Positions 48,867 to 59,387 of a DNA stretch of 64,000 bases are shown here, in pieces. Position numbers and translations under genes: made by a program. Source of the stretch: Pseudofabraea citricarpa (lineage: Eukaryota; Ascomycota; Leotiomycetes; Helotiales; Dermateaceae); the NCBI GenBank assembly GCA_029641185.1, contig JAPWGK010000033.1:1-64000 (forward strand), written 5' to 3'. The notes below the pieces were generated by a model. It was given only the letters and a program-made list of their open reading frames with translations. It was not told the DNA's origin and made no database searches. Numbering within the stretch: the stretch's first letter is position 1; the number at the start of each line of letters is the position of its first letter.

Positions 48867-51582
48867 ATCAATTTAAGCCTTCGTCTGCCTTGGTACAGGA
48901 GAGCGTTCGTGAGAACAGACTTTTCTCGTTTTTATTATTTTCCCGAAGTTGGTGTTCTTTGGTTTGAACAATCACCGTGTCATGACATTGAAGTCAAGTC
49001 TTCTTGTCCACAGTGCTATCTGTATTCCAACATTTATCCTGTACGATGCCAAATTGTAACATTGCCGTACACCCGGTTATTCAACAAGACGTACCATCGT
49101 TCCCTGCGAGTCTGTCTTGGGTGCATATCATAGCAACCTGGATGTCACGCCAGTGGCCAGGACACCGGGAACTCGCGGAAACTCGTGAGATCGATCGGGG
49201 TCAATATCGCACTTCTGTTATATCTAACGACTCAAGTCAGGTTGTTGATAGATTTTTGAAATTTCTTTTCTATTGAGTTTTTTATGATTCTATTCATATT
49301 TATTGAAGATTTGAATTGACATGTGTGAATAGTTACCATGTTTCTCGCCTGTCGTATTCGGTTAGAAAAGCCTGGTACTAAAAGCACACGATCTGGACTT
49401 AAATTTCGCATATGATTTCTTTCCAAGCGCTATGGATAGATTTGAAGAATATGGTATATATTAGAAACATAACCTTTAATATAGCCCGACAAAGTATACT
49501 TTGCAACTATTTTAGTCTAATTCAAGCCTTTACCCACAAGGCTAACAAACAAGATGTTCTTCCAGTCCCAAAAAACTCAACTACATTCTAGGAGAGGCTA
49601 GCACTAGAGGCACCGTAGATTCATTTAGAAATATCAAAGAACGGAAGGACCACCAGGGGGTAAAGGGGGCGGGACGAAACAGCCAGTCTAGACTCTGGAT
49701 ACGCGACCGTCTTGTCGATAGTGGCAGTATTCTTTCAAAAAAGCAAAAGTCTAAGGGACTACTTTACACCAATCAGGCCGCGTTAAATTTAACAGGATAT
49801 CACAAGGCCAGGGAAGAAAGTTTGTGAAATAGATCTAGCTGTGTATGGTGCTCCCCTACTTCAGCTGCCGGAACGGCGCGCGGGAGGAATCGAACGAAAA
49901 AGTTAAATTACACAATTCTTTAAGATCTAGCAAGAACAACTCGGAGGATTTGGTTCCCATAATTTTGATGTGAAGGACTTAAATAGAAGGGAGTGACATT
50001 GAAAACTCTCAAAAGTTTATTCCTTACCACTTGGTCGCACAGCTCCTCGAAATATGAACTCTTGATTCTGGCTGTGGCTTCCGCAGCACAAATAATGCCG
50101 CAGCTCCAGGTCATGGCCCATGGAATAGTAGGCCAGGGTCTCTAGGTATGCATCTCCCGTTACAAAAGACTAGTAGACCGGCAAAAATACAGCTGATGGG
50201 TACATGGGTGCCCAACTTAGTGCACAGGCAAACGTGTGTGTTAGGATGATGTGGCACGTATGCACGGCAGTCGTTGCTAGCAGCTGAAATCAGAGTTGCT
50301 TGCTCTACCTATACACGACGGAAATTTGATTGAGAGTGACGGGTCTGTTCTTGAACATTCAACTCCAAGGAACCGATTCATCTGTAGAAAATGTCTGCAA
50401 CCAGTAGGAAATGGAGCATGTGTAACCTTCAATAGCCGACTGTAGATTGGGCTGAAAAGAAACCACACCGGCAGATGTGCTGCAAGTCAGGGACTATAAC
50501 TACTAACATCTAAGCTTCTGCATTCAAGCTTCTACATCCAAGCTTACTGTACTTAGGAGATATTTAGTTAGGATATCTGAACCTTATGGAAATTTGCGAA
50601 GTAGTATTGGAGTTTAATGCCAAATTTCTCGGATTTCTCGGATTCCCCGCAATTTGAAGCATGTTAGAATTGTTTGGTTGATGGTGATGATCCCTACAGC
50701 ATTAGTGCCTTGGCCACGGATGTTTTTCTGTGCGCCGAGACATCATGAGAAAGCTTGAAGCGTCCCGAGATTTTAGAACCGCCTTGGCTGCATGGATCCA
50801 AGAATGTCCTGTATGAACAGCAAAATCAAAACTAGGGTTCTTGAAATTCAAATGTTATTAAATGAGGATTTTTATTCCTAGTAGTATGTAGATACCGATG
50901 ACTCAAAGACGCAATATAATGGGTTTGGAATTTTGCCAAGGACTAAGCTATACTTTCACAGTTCTCCCTTAATAATTAAGAACATTACCACTGCAGCTCT
51001 TACTGAAAAAGAAGACAAAATGAGGAATTTCTCAAATTTATGAGCTATCTACCTAGGTAGGTACATATTCAATGATTTGACAGTTTGTTTCTTGTCCTCT
51101 GCCTCGTTTCTTTTTCACTTCTCAGCTTGTAGGTCTTCATGTTCCACAAAGCAAGCGAGGGGGGAAACTCGTACCACTTAGAATGATCACATTCGCTACA
51201 TTTCGCAGCTGAAAGCCCAGAACCCCTTGGATAAGCCCATGGCTTTTCTTTCTGCGTCAGCTGAGGGCAAGTCATCTCCTCTCGAAGTCGATTTACTGGT
51301 TGTACAAGCCGTCTGTGCTATCGTGGCTGGCAATAAATCACTCAGTTGTACAACACTGAGTTTCCCAACAGACATTCTTGCGGTTCTTGGCCACTGTGAT
51401 CAGTGTGAAAGAAGTGAAGCCACCTCGGGCATGATTTGAATTACAACCTCAAATACTTTCTATACATGTATGCCTCGTCTGCTGATCCTGCCTCTGAGGA
51501 AATTCAAGCGAAAGAACCTCATAAACTCAAGGGCGAAGAATTTACTTCATAAGATCTCATTAACCGGAACGATAGACTTGAA

Positions 51583-51995
51583 ATGCATTTTACCAAACTT
51601 CTCCTACCACTTCTTCCCCTCATCAGCTTCTCCACAGCAACATTTACATGCAAACCCCTCTTCGAAGGGAGGTGCTGTGTGAAGACTTATACCTACGTGG
51701 GCCTAAATCCCACACCCGAACACCCGCTGGTATCAACTAATTGTAAGTTTTACAAATCTTCGAAATCTTTTCATCTTCACTAAATCTGTACAGGTAAGGC
51801 TGAAGCGATCAAGCTGAACGAAAAGGAATACGGAGACTGTCCCGATGACAGCTTCAATGCCTGCTGTGTGACTGTAAGCGACTCTTTAAATATCAGCCGA
51901 GTAGGACGAATGACATTAATATCTCTTTATAGTCTTATCTCTCGGGCAAATATCACTGGACTTGTGGGCTGCTTCCTAAAAAGGGAGAATTTTAA
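51583..51995 (+). CDS. Small secreted protein with hydrophobin-like cysteine pattern
   Basis: Three exons: 51583-51742, 51794-51873, 51933-51995; exactly 100 aa. Introns have GTAAGT/GTAAGC donors and ACAG/ATAG acceptors, and only the spliced form keeps frame to the stop at 51993. Residues 1-19 are a clear signal peptide (KLLLPLLPLISFSTA). The mature 80 residues hold eight Cys: 23, 31, 32, 54, 69, 77, 78, 91, i.e. C-x7-CC-x21-C-x14-C-x7-CC-x12-C. This order and spacing fall within the ranges known for fungal hydrophobins. Unlike typical hydrophobins, the loops are polar and charged (KAEAIKLNEKEYGD) and the protein is short. It may be a divergent hydrophobin or another secreted Cys-rich protein with convergent spacing, such as an effector candidate. 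It stands alone in a gene-poor region. Confidence 0.72.
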
Positions 51996-54868
51996 CGATA
52001 TTTTCTGGCAGCTCCGGTGTGTGAAGGTCTGCGGAGAACACCAGCTTTGCTTGAAATACAGGTTTTTCTCAAGAATTTAAGTCTCTGGTAGAAAATAGCT
52101 GTGGTCTTCGTTCTCGAAACAAATTTTTGACCTGTAACTGCAGGCCGCGATTCTGAAAGTGCCAAGCATAATAATTGTGAACATGACCAATATTTCTTTC
52201 GATTTGATCCATGTGGATATGTCACGCTTCGATCCAAAGTTCATGGGCCATGTTTAGAGCCAACTGATATAACAAAGGTTTTAGCTATTTTAGTAGCGAC
52301 CCGAGCAAGAAAATGGACCTACTATTTATGAGAATTTGCGGGCTTCTTACATGGTTTCAACGAGTCATAGTGTTGTATATTCTTTTGTGGGGTTAAACCA
52401 TACTTCGATCAAGGACAGGCACATTGTGCGACCACATGCCCTATATAAATACAAAACTTATAAGAACGGTCGCATTGGAGTGAAAAATTACCCCATTTCC
52501 CGTAGTTATCATAATTCTTGATATTATGATTAGAGCCGGAAGCTTGACTTGACTTAGCACTTGTTCGCTTCGAAAAAGCCGGTGGTTGTTCATGTCTTCA
52601 TCTTTCACTCGAACTTAAGAGAAAGTCGGAAAGAGTGTTAAACTAGCTACTTACTTGGTTGGGTAAGTACTTTAGCTGAAATTTTAAGGTAATACAACAG
52701 CATGATGATGACAGAGTTGACAGATAGCTAGCCAAAATACTCAGAATCATATTTGTACCAGCAAAATACACCAGGTACGATATGCCATCCCTATGTTCCT
52801 TAAGACAATTCATCCGTTGCTTTATCTTCTTATCAATGGTTTCGTCCAAATGATATGATGCAGGTTCCTGCTACTTTCCTTTGCAGCATTTGATCCTAGA
52901 GTTGGTAAGAAAATATTCCTCGCCCAGTGGTAAAAGAGTCGTGGCCTCTTTTCCTATTGTTACTACTATCAGCCAATGAAAAATTACAGGGCTTTTGTAC
53001 AGCATCATATTCTTCAGGATTTGAAGATACGGCTCAGGTTCCTTGTAAAGTGGGTAGGACAGTGTAGTGACGGTGCCTGAGCTTTGCGTTTTTATCGTTT
53101 GTCTCAAGCTGGCGATATGTTGCAAAACATTTACCTTCTATCATCTGTTGAATACTTCGATGTAAGATTTCTGTCATGAGTAAGAGCTTATATGGTTCTC
53201 TGCATATCCTGTATCTTATCTCACCCGAATCTTTCTGGTGTAAGCGTCAGACATATTCAGGATCTACGACTTTAGAGGGGCATTAATGGGTACCTTTGGA
53301 CTTGGGTTCACCTCCAACTTCCTTATCAAAACATAACTGAGAAGGTTTCTTTGGGACCACGAGCCATAGCCTCTAGGATTCTACTGAAAGCGTCGTTATA
53401 GGAAGGACAATGCACTTCGCTTATGCCGATAGATTGTTACGATTGATTTGCACAGCGGTGGTCGCTAATCTCGATATACTCTACTTAATTATTTCTAAAC
53501 TATGAGGTCTATGCACAACTGCGTGCGTTCCACGACCTGTTTAGACTGTGCATAAAATTCCTCTATCTCATCCTGTTGGCCATAAAATCCATCTATATCG
53601 ATTCCTGAGCTCAGTGTTTTTCAAAGAAATCGAGGTTACTTCGCTACATACGCGATCAAGATAACATGATGAGGCATTCGGCGCTGTTGTTCTGTAAATA
53701 TGCGTATTATTTGACCTTAAGTACACAGGAACATTCATTAATTTAATCATTGTGTTTAAGTTTTAGTGGTTCAGATTTCCAAATCGTGGAAGCCTAAGCG
53801 CACTGTGAAGAATAAACTTTGCTTCAAGATATGAACAAGTGTTACTTGACTGTCCTTGCTTGAAATTAATTTGGCTTTCTACATTTAAGCTTTGGGGCTT
53901 AACGGGATCTAGCTTTAATTCTCTATGTTTCCTACGGCATAGCAACAGATCAATAGGCTGTGTGTATTGATTGAATGGGTGGTTCAAGAGGAGAAAGCTC
54001 CTGTAACGAAGGAAACAGCTTTAATACAGGAAGTAGCTCTTGTGTGCCTTCTATCGTTCCACAACGGCAGTTGATCATTTGTTAGATACCCCAAGATACG
54101 ATCTTGCTTTAGGTTACCTTTGTGACGGGCTGTAAGATTAAACGAGCAAGAGAATAATACTTCAGAATTGCCTTTCTCAACCAAAAATGCCAAGATCGGC
54201 TCCCTAGCCGAGCCCCTGGATATCCGGATGAGAAAGAACCATAAGTTCTAAGGATAAAGATAAAGAAGCTCCCAGTAATTTGCTCATGATAGAAGAGCTT
54301 ATCTCATCAGTAGTCGATTTTGTGATAGCAGATTATTATTTCCACATTATTGCCTCGACATGTCTTGGGAGCTCTGGGCTGTTTTCTCAAGGCACCCTTT
54401 TAGCTTCTCGAGCAACAATGTCCAGTGGTTTCCCAAGCCATACGGCACATTTGAACATGAAACTCGAACAATTTCCGAGCTTACCCTCTTGTCCATTCTT
54501 GGAAGGCTACGCCTCTCTGAGCTGACAGAAACCGATGATGATACTCACGTGACCTACAGCTTCGCCGCCGCCATACTTGAAATCCTGAAAGGATAGAGTT
54601 TGGCGTGCGACACGGCACAACCTCGTTCCCAATGGGATCCAAATTCTGCGTGATCATTTGTCGTCACTAGCGAGCGTGGTCGTCGCCGATAGGGCCAATA
54701 TTGAGCCGGCTGCAGATATGCAACCCAGTATAGCTTCATGCCATCGAGAGCGCTTACAGCACTTTCAAGAATGATTTAACTTCTACTCATAGCCTAATTC
54801 GATTTCTCTTTCTCGATGTCCCTTCTCCTAGCAATCGCGAGAAACGCGGGAACCGCGATCCTGCAAGA
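51996..54868. other. Long gene-poor stretch
   Basis: About 2.9 kb without a supportable gene. Minus-strand ORFs at 52643-52849, 52871-53125, 53763-53987 and 53984-54193 and plus-strand ORFs at 54280-54596 have no recognisable domain. The frame at 52871-53125 has a protein-like composition and could be part of a decayed gene, but I cannot name it. The last 100 bases lead into the next gene. Confidence 0.4.
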
Positions 54869-55870
54869 ATGATTTTCTCAATCCTTTTCTTGTCGCTCGC
54901 TAGCCTCGCCACCGCTCAAACCCAGAATAATTCCACAATCGACCCAAGCGAGGTCACTTCTTCAGTCAAATGTATGTCCCCAATTCAAATTAAATTACTA
55001 TGCTGACCTCAGATCAGCCTTATGGTGTACTAGTCAGATTAGCACTTGTTCTATTCTTTGTGGTAGCGATGTTTCTACCAATTTCTGCAGTCCTGTAAGT
55101 CCTTGGCGAAGAACTAAAGGCTCTTGAATAAGTTGACTCGGACCTGACTACTGCAGTCAAACCTTGAGTTCGATTGTACTTGTTCGTCGAACAACTCCTC
55201 GCCTGGACTTATTTACTACACTAAGACACTTCCAACCCTCATTTGCCAACAAGTTTGGCAAGATTGCATAATCTCCGCAGACGATGTGATTGCTCAATCA
55301 CAGTGCAACCAAAATAGGGATGAGAACTGCGGCAAGTTAGATCCAAACCAACTCTTAACACAAACAGCACCTACGCAAGCTTCGAGCCCATCAGTATCTG
55401 CAACGGAGGTTGTCATCAATCTAGCTTTCACCTCAGCCTTTCCATCATCCATTTCCCCCAGTGCTGCACCCACCACACTATTAAGATTTTCAACACCGAG
55501 TCCGTCACCTACAAATAGAGCACCGAGTTCAACTATCTCAAGCTCCCCGCTACCGGCATCTGGACAATCAGAAAGTGGCTGGTCTGTTGGTGCAAAGGCC
55601 GGGATTGGTTTTGGCGTGGGGATATTTGCGATTCTTCTCTCAATTGCCTTAGCTTTCTTCGTTGTAAGCTATCGGCATCGAGGGAAGGAATTGAAAAGAC
55701 TGTCTATGACTCAGTCTTCGTCTTATAGTCTTGCACCTTCTGAGGTGAAAAGTCCTCAAACATTTGAGGTACATGGGGAGAGCAGCCCAAGGGCGAACAG
55801 GAAGCAGGATACACAGTTTCATGTCTGGCCTGCAGAGCTTCAGGGGAACGATAGTTATGAGGGCCGTTGA
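54869..55870 (+). CDS. Cys-rich single-pass surface protein (DUF7707-like)
   Basis: Three exons: 54869-54971, 55018-55094, 55157-55870; 297 aa. A signal peptide covers about residues 1-16 (IFSILFLSLASLATA). The extracellular domain (about 17-130) has regularly spaced Cys: WCTSQISTCSILC, FCSPSNLEFDCTC, LICQQVWQDC and SQCNQNRDENC, the layout I associate with the fungal secreted DUF7707 family. A Ser/Thr/Pro-rich stalk follows, then one membrane helix (about 205-230, GFGVGIFAILLSIALAFFVV) and a cytosolic tail of about 65 residues. Most relatives as I recall them end in a GPI signal, so a true transmembrane helix with a cytosolic tail would be a variation. Function unknown; a wall-associated sensor or adhesin is conceivable. 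Confidence 0.78.
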
Positions 55871-56448
55871 TGAAATATCACATGTATATGATTAATGAGA
55901 GCATTTAATTTCGATTTGTAAAGTTCTCATGTGATAATTGCAAAGTCCTTGGGATACTAAAAAGGATCTAATGGTCTTTCTGTTGGTCCACAATACAATT
56001 TATAGCTAGCTCACTTACATTGAGCAAGCCGTGCAAAAAAACAAGTTGAAATTCAGATGATGTCAATACCACTCGAAAATTATCTACGAGGATTGCAACC
56101 TCTGGGTATGGTTTCCGCGGAATTATATATCCGGCGCCGAATCTGACAGAGAATACCTGACAATAAGAATGCGGATAACAATGAAACAGAAATATCACTA
56201 GAATATGGGTGTAAGGAAGACAAGTGGCGTGAAGTCTCACGTGCGTGCGTGCGTGCGTGCGTGACAGTATTACACTCTCGTATGTGCATCTTATGCGCTC
56301 TTATATACAAAGTACAAGCATTTTATTGTGTACCTACCTTACTCTACGTACAAAAAAAACAAAGCAAACCCCATCTCCCCTGTGCACTCTCTCGCAAGTG
56401 CTTCATCTGCGTGCTTCTTTACAAATTACATGCACTTCAGTGTGTGCT
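55871..56448. other. Intergenic region between convergent genes
   Basis: 578 bases with no gene; contains the CGTG microsatellite listed separately. Open frames at 56245-56588 read through the microsatellite and are not supported. Confidence 0.45.
56240..56263. repeat. (CGTG)6 microsatellite
   Basis: Six perfect CGTG units in the convergent intergenic region. Likely variable between strains. Confidence 0.9.
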
Positions 56449-57894
56449 TTAAAATGGTTCACCTTGAATATCTTGGTTGTAACCTGCAACAATCTCATCG
56501 GCAGCCGAAGGCTCACTCTCCTCGTCTCCAAAGTCCTCAAGATCTTCCTCACTTTCCTCGCCTGCAATTACCCCCTGTAGATGACTAATTTCCATCTCCA
56601 GTGTCTCAATATGAGTTTCTAGATTATGCATTGTGAGATCTTTTCGCTCTATTGTGCTGGCTTGCTGGTGGATTATTATCTGCTTGTTCACATTTTCGGT
56701 TCGATGGGCGTTCATTTCTTCCATGTTGAGTCGTAAAGCCGTATTGGTAGACTCGAGGCTAGTGCTATAAGCTTTGATTAAGCGATTCTGATTGCGTATT
56801 TCGAGGCGTTGTTGAATGTTTTCTGCTGTTAGGTCGTCCACTTGTTTAGCCATTCTAATTGCCTTCTGACCCGCCTTTCGAGCATCGGATTTGAAGTCGT
56901 TCTTCAATTGAGTAGCCACATTGTAATCTTGGTACAATCTAGCTTTGGACGTCACATATTCGGAGTTCGCGGTGGTTAGGCTAGCGATCTCGCTCAGGAG
57001 CTGTTCAATGACTTTTTCTTGGTCTCCCTTCTCAAATTTTGCCTGGAGTTGATCAATTCGCTTATTGGCCAACTGAATCTCCTTGTGGTAGATCATCTTG
57101 TAAGTCTCAACCTTGGCTGACGAAGCCTTAGACTCTTCTTCGGCATCAGCGAGCTTGTTTTCGCCTTCGCTGACTTTTGCTTCCAGCTTTTGAGTTTCTT
57201 GCTGGTGGCTGTCCTTGAGAGTCTCGAGAGCTGTCTTGAGGTCCAAGCACAATTCTCTCTGTTCTCTGGCTTCCTGGCTCAAGATTCGCTCTCGTTCAAG
57301 CGCCTCATCCTGCTCGCGAAGGTGCTCCTTTGCCGCGTAGTCTCTCATCATGACGGTTTCATGATATCGTTCTCGAAGATCATTCTCTTGCTGGAAGCGA
57401 TCGCCGAGAGCAAGCTTTTGTTTCGCAGCTCTGTCCAATTCCTCCTTGATTTGTTCCAATCTCGAGTGCATGCTCTCTCCCCTCCAGTTTTGGCCAAGAA
57501 TCTCCCGAATCTCTTCCATCTCCATTTTGATAGGGGCAGCGGATGAAATACCAAGGTCATCGACAGCAGCCTTTGACAGCTGTTCTTTGGTACGAGCTCG
57601 GTCACGCTCATTGAGAATGACGGCCATCATATTAGTGATCTCATTAAGTCTTCCCATATGTGAAGTACTCTTGGGATCCAACATGAGCATGTTGTCAATG
57701 ATGCCCAGCCACGCATCAAAGTTGATGTTGTCTACCGGAATGGTCTTCTCGTCGACAAGAACTTCAGAGAGAGGTAGTGAGACAAGAGAGGTTTGAGTAC
57801 CCGTGGAAACCATATCAGGAGATCCATCAGTAATCGGGGTCTCGGAGCGAGTCTCCTTAGAGCCTTGATTTTCTGAGGCTTGGGACATGGTCAC
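56449..57894 (-). CDS. Coiled-coil protein of unknown function
   Basis: Single-exon coding region of 481 aa. The N-terminal 100 residues are acidic and polar with a short hydrophobic-helical part (FDAWLGIIDNMLML). From about 100 to 450 the sequence is a long, Glu/Lys/Gln-rich coiled coil (for example QEARQRELC-like heptads, KEIQLANKRIDQLQAKFEKG, NRLIKAYSTSLESTNTALRL), and the C-terminus is a highly acidic tail (EESEEDLEDFGDEESEPSAA). No motor, membrane or enzymatic domain. ATG codons at 57894 and 57888 are both possible starts. Upstream lie tandem repeats that contain intron signals on this strand, so the mRNA probably has a spliced 5' leader. Confidence 0.75.
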   Translation of the reverse strand: MTMSQASENQGSKETRSETPITDGSPDMVSTGTQTSLVSLPLSEVLVDEKTIPVDNINFDAWLGIIDNMLMLDPKSTSHMGRLNEITNMMAVILNERDRARTKEQLSKAAVDDLGISSAAPIKMEMEEIREILGQNWRGESMHSRLEQIKEELDRAAKQKLALGDRFQQENDLRERYHETVMMRDYAAKEHLREQDEALERERILSQEAREQRELCLDLKTALETLKDSHQQETQKLEAKVSEGENKLADAEEESKASSAKVETYKMIYHKEIQLANKRIDQLQAKFEKGDQEKVIEQLLSEIASLTTANSEYVTSKARLYQDYNVATQLKNDFKSDARKAGQKAIRMAKQVDDLTAENIQQRLEIRNQNRLIKAYSTSLESTNTALRLNMEEMNAHRTENVNKQIIIHQQASTIERKDLTMHNLETHIETLEMEISHLQGVIAGEESEEDLEDFGDEESEPSAADEIVAGYNQDIQGEPF

Positions 57895-58019
57895 AAGTCA
57901 AGTGACGAAACTTTTTGTGAAAAATTAGTGTGTTGATAGGTTTCGAGCCTCAAAGTGCGAAGAGATTGAAGGGTTTTGGCATAGACTGAAACTCTCACTA
58001 ATTGACTGTAGAAAGTGAA

Positions 58020-58551
58020 TTCGATCTTAGAACAGTTAGCTGAAGTTTCAAAAGGGGAGAAGGAAAACTTACTAATCAGCGCAATCTCAGATCCGATGCA
58101 GGGAAATATGGTAAAAAGGAGTTCAGTTCTTAAACAGGACAATTGGATTCGATCTAAGAACAGTTAGCTGGAGTTGTTCTCAAAGTGGGAGAAGGAAAAC
58201 TGACTGTCTAGCGCAATCTCAAATCCGATGCAGAGAAATATGGTAAAAAGGAGTTCAGTTATTGAACAGAGAAATTGGATTCGATCTTAAGACAGTTAGC
58301 TGAGATGATTTTCAAAAGGAGGAAAGGAAGACTTACTGATGAGCGCAATCTCAAATCCTGTGTCGAGAAAGGGAGTCGCAAGCCTGTTAGGTTTTGCTAG
58401 ACGGTGCCTTCAACTACTAGAGACAGGAACTAAATTCGATCTAAGAACAGTTAGGTAAACTGAATTTTGAAAGGGGAGAGGGAAAACTTACTTATCGGCG
58501 CAATCTCAAATCTTCTGTGGAGAAAGTGCGTAGTTATCGTCAGAGCGCTTT
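58020..58551 (-). repeat. Four tandem intron-bearing repeat units in the 5' leader
   Basis: Four diverged copies start with TTCGATCT at 58020, 58148, 58280 and 58435 (plus-strand order; periods 128, 132 and 155 nt), and a fifth start appears at 58552. Shared blocks include AACAGTTAGCTG, GGGAGAAGGAAAACTTACT and GCGCAATCTCAAATCCGATG. Read on the minus strand, each copy contains a complete mini-intron: GTAAGT donor, CTAAC branch site and TTAG or TAAG acceptor. These are 58072-58026 (47 nt), 58336-58286 (51 nt) and 58491-58441 (51 nt). In the second copy the donor is GTCAGT, so it is probably dead. The gene at 57894 is transcribed on this strand, so the array is likely a chain of duplicated 5'-leader exons and introns. 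Confidence 0.75.
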
Positions 58552-58660
58552 TTCGATCTACTTTGTGACCAGTGCCGTGAATGACTCTTGAAGAATCAGG
58601 AACAGGGTCACTCTGGCGCTCCCGAAGGGAGACGGTGATGTGGTGAAAGTGTGGAGGTTT

Positions 58661-58700
58661 GGGTGGACGGGAATGGACGGGGATGGACGAGAATGGATCG
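58661..58700. repeat. Four imperfect 10-bp tandem units
   Basis: Consecutive units GGGTGGACGG, GAATGGACGG, GGATGGACGA and GAATGGATCG upstream of the coiled-coil gene's leader repeats. Possibly replication slippage or clustered binding sites. Confidence 0.6.
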
Positions 58701-59387
58701 ATCTATCACTAACTGAAGTTCGCGCAACAAGTGCAGCTGAACTATGACAGAAGTGATTGAAAGAAGAAGACGAGAATGGGGATACAGAAGAGATTTGGAT
58801 AGAACAAAGTCTTGGGAGAGTTGCGCACTTGTTCTGTGGTTTGGGTTGACAAGCTCCTCTGCAGACGGAGATGAAGGTGGTGTTGTTGAAGATGATAAAG
58901 TTAGGCGACGAAAGCGTGTATAGTACAGCTCGCACGCGAGTGAGCGGCGCTAGTAACTAGCGCCATTCATTAACGTTTCTCCGTCTTCCGGAGTTATCAG
59001 TCTGGAAGTGTTGTAATCATTCCCGGTCTGGAAATGGAAAAGTCAAGTTGTGCCAAATGTTTCATCACCCAACATCAGAATTTCTACAAAGCAAATCCAA
59101 AATTTATATAGTATGGATACTGCAATAGTGAGATGAAGCATATGAGAAGTTTTTTATGTATTTATTTTAGAAGCAGCTGGCAAAGAAGTAAATGCAGCTT
59201 TCTTTGGCAATCATTTTCAATGTTTTGTTCTTTTGTCGCTTAACTTAGCTCCAAGCGAGCCATTTTGATGGCACGCAGTTACTAGCGTGGAACCCGACAA
59301 TGAAACAGTCAATCAATCAATCAACCAAGTTTGCCAGGGTCTTTGAATTGCATGGGTAATATAAAATTCATTGTATGCAGAATTGAT

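Larger units (their letters stand above)
48194..51582. other. Long gene-poor stretch
   Basis: About 3.4 kb in which I see no supportable gene. The right third of the first kilobase is the JEN1 promoter. ORFs at 48699-49133, 49920-50114, 50277-50468 and 51227-51439 lack motifs and family similarity. GC-richer patches at 49620-49700 and 49855-49890 stand out from AT-rich surroundings and may be remnants of inserted DNA, but no terminal repeats were found. No tRNA was recognised. Confidence 0.45.
57895..59387. other. Leader/promoter region of the coiled-coil gene and flank
   Basis: Apart from the repeat array, no gene is supported. A minus-strand ORF at 58558-58935 is probably leader sequence. 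The part from about 58980 to 59387 is AT-rich and lies downstream of the TPR gene's stop; nothing was recognised there. Confidence 0.45.

Noticed and set aside
48699..49133. 144-codon plus-strand ORF upstream of the transporter
   Set aside because: There are no motifs, no splice continuation and no family resemblance; it overlaps the likely promoter region.
49855..49905. Possible tRNA T-arm on the minus strand (GTTCGATTCC near 49890)
   Set aside because: The flanking bases do not pair into a T stem and no acceptor, D or anticodon arm fits.
49560..49930. GC-richer patches that might be a retroelement remnant
   Set aside because: No terminal repeats, target-site duplication or polyprotein motif could be seen in any frame.
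52871..53125. 84-codon minus-strand ORF with protein-like composition
   Set aside because: Neighbouring frames are full of stops and I could not name a family; it is too weak to call even as a pseudogene.
56245..56588. Plus-strand ORFs over the CGTG microsatellite
   Set aside because: They are open only because the repeat lacks stops, and they are antisense to the 3' end of the coiled-coil gene.
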